From Gluconobacter kondonii (lineage in GTDB: Bacteria > Pseudomonadota > Alphaproteobacteria > Acetobacterales > Acetobacteraceae), in the NCBI RefSeq assembly GCF_002723995.1, contig NZ_BEWP01000010.1:1-60468 (forward strand): 60,468 nt of DNA, in the 5' to 3' direction. The notes under the pieces are model-generated. The model was not told the DNA's origin and made no database searches. It saw only the letters and a list, made by a program, of their open reading frames with translations. The position numbers and the translations under genes were made by a program. Of this stretch, positions 54,913-60,468 are shown in pieces. The stretch's first letter is position 1, and each line of letters opens with the position of its first letter.

Positions 54913-55782
54913 AGGTGTTTAGTCCCGGGGTTTGATGGTGTGGTATTTTCACGCGAGTGGAAGGAAGCCTTATGGGACAGATACGTCATGGCAGCGCCAC
55001 GACCACGCACGCCGTGCGAGCAGCAATACAGCGATCGCAGGCTTCGCTCGCGACGCTGAGCGAGGCGTTCGGGATCAACCCGAAAACAGTTGCAAAATGG
55101 CGAAAGCGTCAAACGGTTGAGGATCAGAAGACAGGTCCTAAAGAGCCGCGCTCAACGGTTCTGTCCGAGACGGACGAAGCGATGATCGTGGCGTTTCGCC
55201 GGCATACGTTGCTACCGCTGGATGACTGTCTTTATGCCCTGCAGGCCAGCATCCCTCATCTGACACGCTCGGCTCTGCATCGCTGCCTTCAGCGCCACGG
55301 GATATCCCGGTTGCCGGACATCGAAGGAGACAAGCCCAAACGCCAGCGCTTCAAACGCTATCCCATAGGCTTTTTTCACATCGATATTGCCGAAGTACAG
55401 ACTGCTGAGGGCAAGCTGCACCTCTTCGTGGCTATCGACCAGACAAGCAAATTCGCTGTCACACAACTCGTCGGGAAAGCTGATCGGAAGACAGCCTGGG
55501 AATTCCTCGAACATCTCCTGAGCATCATCCCTTACCGGATCCACACCATTCTGACCGATAACGGCATCCAGTTCGCTGATCAGCCCCGTAACCGCAATAC
55601 GGCCTGGTCTCGCCCCATGCGCTTCGACATGATCTGCGAAGCTCACGGGATCGAACATCGTCTGACGAAACCCAATCATCCCTGGACGAACGGTCAGGTT
55701 GAGCGGATGAACCGGACAATCAAGGAAGCAACCGTCAAACGCTTCCATAATCCAACCCATCAAACCACGGGACTAAACACCT
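54913..55782 (+). mobile_element. IS481-family element with 31-bp terminal inverted repeats
   Basis: Both ends read AGGTGTTTAGTCCCG outermost, and the match continues inward for 31 bp with three mismatches (left 54913-54943, right 55752-55782). Length 870 bp. No clear target duplication is visible. Confidence 0.88.
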
Positions 55783-55784
55783 AG
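54972..55784 (+). CDS. IS481-family transposase, internally shortened
   Basis: A 270-residue DDE transposase: helix-turn-helix SQASLATLSEAFGINPKTVA near residue 25, then the catalytic set D in FFHIDIAEVQ, D in ILTDNGIQF and E in NGQVERMNRTIKEA. After VKRFH the protein jumps to NPTHQTTGLNT, the usual last residues of the family. The roughly 50 residues normally between (YDDH to the tail) appear deleted. All catalytic acids remain, but folding is uncertain. ATG 54972 is preferred to 54957. The stop lies in the right inverted repeat. Confidence 0.85.
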   Translation: MGQIRHGSATTTHAVRAAIQRSQASLATLSEAFGINPKTVAKWRKRQTVEDQKTGPKEPRSTVLSETDEAMIVAFRRHTLLPLDDCLYALQASIPHLTRSALHRCLQRHGISRLPDIEGDKPKRQRFKRYPIGFFHIDIAEVQTAEGKLHLFVAIDQTSKFAVTQLVGKADRKTAWEFLEHLLSIIPYRIHTILTDNGIQFADQPRNRNTAWSRPMRFDMICEAHGIEHRLTKPNHPWTNGQVERMNRTIKEATVKRFHNPTHQTTGLNT

Positions 55785-56069
55785 ATGATTTGGAGAGTCT
55801 TAAGTAATCAATTTTTCGTTTGAAGCGAAGGAGACTAATCAACGATGTCTGCTTGTTTGTAATAGGATCTAAAAGCAGACCTTTCGCTTCCCCCCCCCCA
55901 AAGCCGCTGCACAACCGATAAAGGATTGTGGGTCTATGCGGGGGTGTAATTCCTCACGCCCGGAATGGCAGAGGCGATGAAACCATCTTTTCCAGAGTTG
56001 TTTTTGTCCGAGGACAAGGGCTCCAAATCAGCACATAGGAAGAGCATTTTAGAGACGATTTCATGCATA
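55785..56069. other. Interval without a supported gene; contains a C10 tract
   Basis: No gene found. A run of ten C at 55890-55899 is the longest homopolymer noticed in the window and is prone to slippage or sequencing error. Confidence 0.4.
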
Positions 56070-56111
56070 CTACCCTATGTCCGATAAAGTAAATTAACGG
56101 ACATAGGGTAG
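56070..56111. terminator. Strong hairpin downstream of the GNAT gene
   Basis: CTACCCTATGTCCG (56070-56083) pairs perfectly with CGGACATAGGGTAG (56098-56111), with a 14-base AT-rich loop. TATTTTTTGG follows on the plus strand at 56121-56130, so it would terminate rightward transcription best. Confidence 0.55.
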
Positions 56112-56158
56112 GGAGGGGTCTATTTTTTGGAAAATTTGTACAGACCTGCCAGCTAAGA

Positions 56159-56713
56159 TTAAGGCTTTAATTTTTTTTGCATTCGTATCAATGGAACGTT
56201 CACTCCATCCCCTGTGGCTTCAACTCTTTCTAGAGGGTAATAGCCGGAGACGATGTAGAGAGGTTCTCCACTGAGAGTGGCCATAAGCTCAGCAGTTCTA
56301 AAACCATGATCTGCTGCAGCTTGTTCGCACTGCTTCAAAATGAGACTGCCGATCCCTTTTCGCGTGAACGCGGGGTCGGTGTACATTGCCCTGATCCTCG
56401 CAGGGTCTCGTTCAGGATTGAGTAGAATAGGATCACGAAGATCGCTGCTGTGATCACCTCCGTAAAGCGTTGCGCGCTTACTCCATCCTCCGCATCCCGC
56501 TAAAACCCCGTCATATTCGGCTATGAGATAGGATCCGTCTTGAACCAACTGGGTATCCAGACCCATGACGGCGTGACTGGCGATGATTTGCTCAGGAGTG
56601 AGAAATCCTACCTGTAATGCGTCGATAGATCTGTTGATGAGATTTTTCAACGCAGGAAGATCGCTGCTCGTAGCCCAACGTGTTCGAATCTTTCCTGCAG
56701 CGTAAGTCGTCAT
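56159..56713 (-). CDS. GNAT-family N-acetyltransferase
   Basis: A 184-residue acetyl-CoA-dependent transferase: IRTRWATSSDLPALKNLINR opening, the acetyl-CoA loop in FTRKGIGSLILKQCEQAAAD (motif A R-x-x-G-x-G/A form RKGIGS), and GYYPLERV near the C-terminus. Substrate unknown. Single gene flanked by an IS remnant region and non-coding DNA. Confidence 0.87.
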   Translation of the reverse strand: MTTYAAGKIRTRWATSSDLPALKNLINRSIDALQVGFLTPEQIIASHAVMGLDTQLVQDGSYLIAEYDGVLAGCGGWSKRATLYGGDHSSDLRDPILLNPERDPARIRAMYTDPAFTRKGIGSLILKQCEQAAADHGFRTAELMATLSGEPLYIVSGYYPLERVEATGDGVNVPLIRMQKKLKP

Positions 56714-57029
56714 AATGGTCCTAAACTGGTCTCAGCCGAGCATTCATGGCTCGAACCTCATCAAAAATCTATTTTCTAAAACGTAGCTCTAAAGAAAAAA
56801 ACCTATCAATCGGATGCATATCCTGCGGTGCTGAGGCAGACTACCGTCGGCTCATGAGAGATATCGTTGATTTTTCTATAGACCGTATCCTGTAGGGTGG
56901 TAGGAACAGTATTCCTTTCTGAGGTCGGAGCAGGGCATCCCCCGAGTTTTAGAAGGTTGGCCCTTTCTGCTTGGCACATCCCACAGTCCACCCCACCTGT
57001 ATGGGCAAACTGGTGACAGGATGTTGCAC
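56714..57029. other. Interval without a supported gene
   Basis: Holds the promoters of the GNAT gene (leftward) and the luciferase-like gene (rightward). A 79-codon leftward frame at 56806-57045 has no ribosome site or family features. Confidence 0.4.
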
Positions 57030-58007
57030 ATGATCCCACTTTCAATTCTCGATCTCGCGTTCATCACCGAAGGTAGTTCGGCGACCGAGGCGCTTCATCG
57101 GAGTGCGGATCTGGCACAGCATGCGGAAAATCTGGGCTTCAAGCGTTTCTGGCTAGCCGAACATCACTCGATGGCGGGCATTGCCTCCGCTGCGACTGCG
57201 GTCGTGATCAGCTATGTCGCAGGCGCTACGAAAACCATCCGGGTGGGTGCAGGCGGGATCATGCTGCCAAACCATGCACCGCTGGCGGTTGCCGAAGCTT
57301 TCGGCACGCTGGAAAGCCTTTATCCGGGCCGGATTGATCTCGGGCTGGGACGGGCACCCGGTTCCGATCAGGCCACAATGCGCGCGCTGCGTCGTGATCC
57401 GGCCTCTGCTGACCGCTTCCCACAGGACGTGTTCGAACTGCTGCGTTACTTTGAAAAGCCAGAACAGGGTCAGGCGGTCTTTGCCGTTCCGGGCGCGGGA
57501 CTGACTATACCGGTCTGGCTGCTGGGATCGTCCCTGTTCTCCGCTCATCTGGCCGCCATCATGGGGCTGCCATTCGCATTTGCCAGCCATTTCGCTCCTG
57601 ATCTGATGGAAGAGGCTCTGGCGTTGTACCGTGAGCGGTTTGAGCCTTCAGAGCGGTTGCAGTCACCTTATGCCATGCTGGGCATCAACGCAGTGATCGG
57701 AGAAACGCAGACCGAAGCACAGCAGGCGGCAACATCTCTACAGCAGCATTTCGTTGCTCTGCGTCAGGGACGTCCGTCGACTTTTCCTGCGCCTCGGTCA
57801 GTGTCCTGGAATAGTCAGGAACAGCGTCTCCTTGACAGCACACTGCGTTATACCTTCGTAGGAACCGCAGAAGATGTCACAAAAAACATCTCCGCTTTCG
57901 TGGAGCGGTATAAGCCTGATGAACTCCTGATCGGTGCGCCGTTATATTCTCAGGAGGCAAGGCGCAGGACCCTCAGTGGGATCGCGCATCATTTGATGGA
58001 AAAATAA
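57030..58007 (+). CDS. Luciferase-like (LLM class) flavin-dependent monooxygenase
   Basis: A 325-residue (beta/alpha)8 flavoprotein: [20 protein letters not shown], then [40 protein letters not shown] and [20 protein letters not shown], typical of the MsnO8-like branch. It uses FMNH2 from a partner reductase to oxidise an unknown substrate. ATG 57030 gives the family start; 57021 is nine bases upstream. Confidence 0.92.
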   Translation: MIPLSILDLAFITEGSSATEALHRSADLAQHAENLGFKRFWLAEHHSMAGIASAATAVVISYVAGATKTIRVGAGGIMLPNHAPLAVAEAFGTLESLYPGRIDLGLGRAPGSDQATMRALRRDPASADRFPQDVFELLRYFEKPEQGQAVFAVPGAGLTIPVWLLGSSLFSAHLAAIMGLPFAFASHFAPDLMEEALALYRERFEPSERLQSPYAMLGINAVIGETQTEAQQAATSLQQHFVALRQGRPSTFPAPRSVSWNSQEQRLLDSTLRYTFVGTAEDVTKNISAFVERYKPDELLIGAPLYSQEARRRTLSGIAHHLMEK

Positions 58008-58419
58008 TCCCATACCTGAGCACACGGGGCGGCACCGCATGGGTTGTTTGTTATAGATGGCGGTGAAGCCGAACGCCATGACGCACATGGCATTGTTTTT
58101 GTAGCATTGGGCAGCCACCGCTAGGTCGCGTAATATTTCTTATGCCAACTAGACTTCGTTTTCTGAAGGATTCAGCTTTACTGTGGAATTTCGCAAAGCA
58201 AAATCGCTTCTTGACGAGAATGGCACTTTGGCTCATCCAGAAGGAGTCTCGATCCCATCTGGATACCGCAAACCTTTAATAATCGATCGCCGCACTGCTG
58301 AGCATTCTTCAATGCGTCGGATGCTTTCACCCAGAATAAATTGCTGATGGGGTATTTCGAATGCCTGGCTTCTCAGTCAGTCGCGACACCATACATCGTA
58401 TGGCATCGAGTGTGTTGGG
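58008..58419. other. Interval without a supported gene
   Basis: Nothing recognised apart from short broken frames. It ends where the IS3 remnant becomes recognisable. Confidence 0.4.
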
Positions 58420-59061
58420 AAGCGTCCCGTGGAAGAGGATTTCTCCCGATCGCCCAATGGAAGCGCCAGGCGATTGAATGTAGGGCGGGGACGCTCTCTG
58501 GCAAGCGGGCATCCAAGACGACAATCAGTCCGGCCGACGTGGAGAAACTTCATGCGAAGATCGATCAGTTTCTGGAGACGCCGTATTACGGGGTGCGGTA
58601 AAAGACGAGGCATCTTTGCCGTCTCGGACATGATGTCTGTCGGGCGCAAGCGCGTTCGCTGGCTCATGGCGACGATGGGTCTGCGGACGATCTACCAGAA
58701 ACTACGCATGACGATATTGCATCCGGCACATCGGAAATATCCGTATTTTCTTCGAGACCTGGTGGTTGATCGCTCCAAACAGGTGTGGTGCTCGGACATC
58801 ACCTGCATCCCAATGCGCAAGGGTTTTCTGTATCTCATGGCAATCAAGGACTGGTCGACGCGTAAGGTTCTGTCCTGAAGGCTGTCGAACACGATGGATG
58901 CTGAGTTCTGCATGGGGGTGCTGCAGGAAGCTCTGATCCGCTCCGGCGCGCCGGAGATCTTCAACACAGATCAGGGGTCACAACTCACGACGCCTCGGTT
59001 CACGGACGTGTCGCAAGCGCGCCAGATCCGCATCAGCATGGATGGGCGGGGCCGCTGACCG
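58420..59061 (+). pseudogene. IS3-family transposase remnant with several stops
   Basis: OrfB pieces: VGRKRVRWLMATMGLRTIYQ, then PYFLRDLVVDRSKQVWCSDI (Asp), FLYLMAIKDWSTRKVLS, a TGA at 58876, RLSNTMDAEFCMGVLQEALI, PEIFNTDQGSQ (Asp) and ISMDGRGR, then TGA at 59056. Both TGA codons stand where relatives have Trp (TGG). The N-terminal part is in another frame (58341-58601), and the Glu region is deleted. Confidence 0.83.
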
Positions 59062-59361
59062 GACGAGCGCCCGATGAGGCGTATCATTAGAAGCAGCCCC
59101 CACGGGGTCCGGGATTAACCCTGGATCCCGTGGCCAACAACAACGCCGTCAATCTGGCGACCTGACAACAACCAATTAAAGCTTATCAGGTCCATAAAAC
59201 TGTCCGAAAGGACGGGTCGACCTCTCTGCGCGATCGGTCTTTGCTTTTAAGCGGCTACATTCTCGAAGAACACGTCAAACCATATCTCCATGGCCGCGTA
59301 ATTTATACAAACCGGTCCTTCCTAATTCCGGTATGGTTCAATCCTTAGGTATTGGAATATC
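59062..59361. other. IS3 right-end DNA and oleate hydratase upstream region
   Basis: The stretch around 59175-59226 (AAGCTTATCAGGTCCATAAA, then CTGTCCGAAAGGACGGGTCG) looks like the end of an IS3-group element. The following 130 bp should hold the promoter of the oleate hydratase gene; a GGTATTGGAA run precedes its ATG. Confidence 0.45.
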
Positions 59362-60468
59362 ATGATGACGCTTACTGCCGATGGAAACAATAGACATCCC
59401 TTTATCGTAGAGGCCGATACCACAAGCGGATATTGGTCGAACCATCCCGATAATACGCTTCCTCCGCCCGATATGATGGGCGCCTATATGCGAAATCGGC
59501 CTTACCCCGCGAACCAGATCGAAGGTCGTAAGGGATGGATCATCGGCAGTGGAATTGCCGGCCTGGCCGCCGCTTTCTACCTGGTGCGTGACGGGGCCGT
59601 GAAGGGAGAGGATATTACTATTTTCGATGCGCTCGATATTGAAGGTGGTTCGCTTGATGGCGCTGGCAACGCTGAAGATGGTTACATCATTCGCGGTGGC
59701 CGCGAGATGAACTGGAACTACGACAATCTCTGGGATATTTTTCAGGATATCCAGGCAATCGAGCTTCCGTCGGGATACAGCGTCCTCGACGAATATCGCC
59801 TCATCAATGATAATGATCCCAATTATTCGAAAGCCCGGCTTATGCACAAGCAGGGACAGATCCGTGATTTCTCAACCTTCGGCCTTTCTCGTTCACAGCA
59901 GTGGCAGTTAATTCGCCTCTTGCTGAAACGTAAGGAGAATCTCGATGACGTTACGATAGAGGATTATTTCAGCGCAGACTTTCTTCAAACCAATTTCTGG
60001 TTCTTTTGGCGTTCAATGTTCGCGTTTGAGAATTGGCATAGCTTGCTCGAGATGAAATTGTACATGCATCGTTTCATTGACGCGATCGACGGCCTCAATG
60101 ACATGTCTGCGCTCGTTTTCCCGAAGTATAACCAGTACGATACTTTTGTACGTCCTCTCGTTGAGCATCTTAAAAAGCAGGGTGTAAAGTTCGAATTCGG
60201 CGCACGTGCCTACGACCTCGAGTGGCGGGATGAAGAGGGGAAATGTACTGTCACAGGCATTAGAATGCTCAACCATGGGGCCGCCGACCTTATCTCGGTA
60301 AACGAAAAAGACCTTGTATTTGTCTTGACTGGATCAATGACCGAAGGAACCGCGTATGGCGACATGAACCATGCCCCCGTTCTTCAGCGTGGTCGTCACG
60401 ATCCAGGCAATGATAGTGACTGGGCGTTATGGAAAAACATAGCTAAAAAATCGTCGTTGTTTGGTAAG
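59362..60468 (+). CDS. ohyA: Oleate hydratase (MCRA family), 5' part cut by the window end
   Basis: Adds water to the cis-9 double bond of oleic acid to give 10-hydroxystearic acid, using FAD. The frame is open for 369 codons to the last base. FAD motif G62-x-G64-x-x-G67 (IIGSGIAGLAAAFYLV), the RGGREMNWNYDNLWDIFQDI block with the conserved catalytic-region Glu (E115), FAFENWHSLLEMKLYMHRFI and ALVFPKYNQYDTFVRPLVEH, all hallmarks of the family (full length near 580-650). Located just after an IS3 remnant. Proposed role: detoxification of unsaturated fatty acids. Confidence 0.93.
   Translation, partial: MMTLTADGNNRHPFIVEADTTSGYWSNHPDNTLPPPDMMGAYMRNRPYPANQIEGRKGWIIGSGIAGLAAAFYLVRDGAVKGEDITIFDALDIEGGSLDGAGNAEDGYIIRGGREMNWNYDNLWDIFQDIQAIELPSGYSVLDEYRLINDNDPNYSKARLMHKQGQIRDFSTFGLSRSQQWQLIRLLLKRKENLDDVTIEDYFSADFLQTNFWFFWRSMFAFENWHSLLEMKLYMHRFIDAIDGLNDMSALVFPKYNQYDTFVRPLVEHLKKQGVKFEFGARAYDLEWRDEEGKCTVTGIRMLNHGAADLISVNEKDLVFVLTGSMTEGTAYGDMNHAPVLQRGRHDPGNDSDWALWKNIAKKSSLFGK

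Noticed and set aside
56806-57045. 79-codon Cys-rich minus-strand frame
   Set aside because: No ribosome site, lies in a promoter region and overlaps the start of a real gene on the other strand.
58876-59058. TGA codons read as Trp (recoding)
   Set aside because: TGA serves as a normal stop in many intact genes of this window, and the IS3 frame has other damage, so G-to-A decay is the simpler reading.

Overview
The window looks like chromosome (with mobile-element-rich stretches) of an acetic acid bacterium, family Acetobacteraceae. The evidence is the three-gene membrane FAD dehydrogenase with a triheme cytochrome c (small subunit, large subunit, cytochrome order, 46784-50357), moderately high GC coding sequence, and IS5-type elements of the kind common in Acetobacter/Komagataeibacter. 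Genus cannot be fixed from the sequence alone. No rRNA, tRNA or CRISPR array was seen.

Region 1 (210-7540) is the most coherent system: a zinc-starvation (Zur) island. Two operons diverge from one promoter that carries a 19-bp inverted repeat resembling the Zur box (3362-3380). Leftward run a DUF1826 gene, zur and a second threonyl-tRNA synthetase without a TGS domain. Rightward run folE, a hisI paralogue, a COG0523/ZigA GTPase, an alcohol dehydrogenase of the class III (glutathione-formaldehyde) type and a gamma carbonic anhydrase. Two of the enzymes show substituted zinc ligands: the HisI-like protein lost one of three zinc cysteines, and the dehydrogenase lost two of four structural zinc cysteines while keeping its catalytic zinc site. 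The set reads as low-zinc substitutes plus a zinc allocator.

Region 2 (7600-30532) is a chain of small redox/detoxification units, most with their own regulator: MOSC protein plus a decayed ferredoxin reductase; TetR-NmrA-ferredoxin; LysR with a metallo-beta-lactamase-fold/alpha-beta hydrolase pair; a GlxA-type AraC regulator with a DUF1348 protein; an SDR-SRPBCC-aldo/keto reductase operon with TetR and an MFS pump; a thioredoxin-reductase-like flavoprotein with a divergent Rrf2; LysR with GST-glyoxalase; an MFS pump with a nitroreductase; and a MocR-regulated operon coding a monooxygenase-like protein and the two halves of a Tm-1-type protein.

Region 3 (30669-33631) is a nested mobile element: an IS5-family element split by an IS110-family element whose long non-coding left part may hold a bridge RNA. 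Region 4 (33855-39549) is accessory: small unknowns, an STN-domain protein, PsiE, secreted small proteins, Hsp20, a Phd/PIN toxin-antitoxin pair and NhaA. Region 5 (39807-43362) is a four-gene catabolic-looking operon (SDR, EthD-like, alpha/beta hydrolase, 6-phosphogluconate-dehydrogenase-like) with a divergent TetR.

Region 6 (43665-50357) follows IS91 and IS701 remnants and holds a GlcG-like periplasmic protein, an OprB-type porin gene broken by one amber codon, and the sldSLC-like dehydrogenase that would feed electrons to ubiquinone from periplasmic polyol/sugar oxidation. Region 7 (50470-59230) is an IS graveyard (IS3, IS630, IS110, IS481) around a TetR-MFS pair, a GNAT acetyltransferase and a luciferase-like monooxygenase. 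The window ends inside an oleate hydratase gene.
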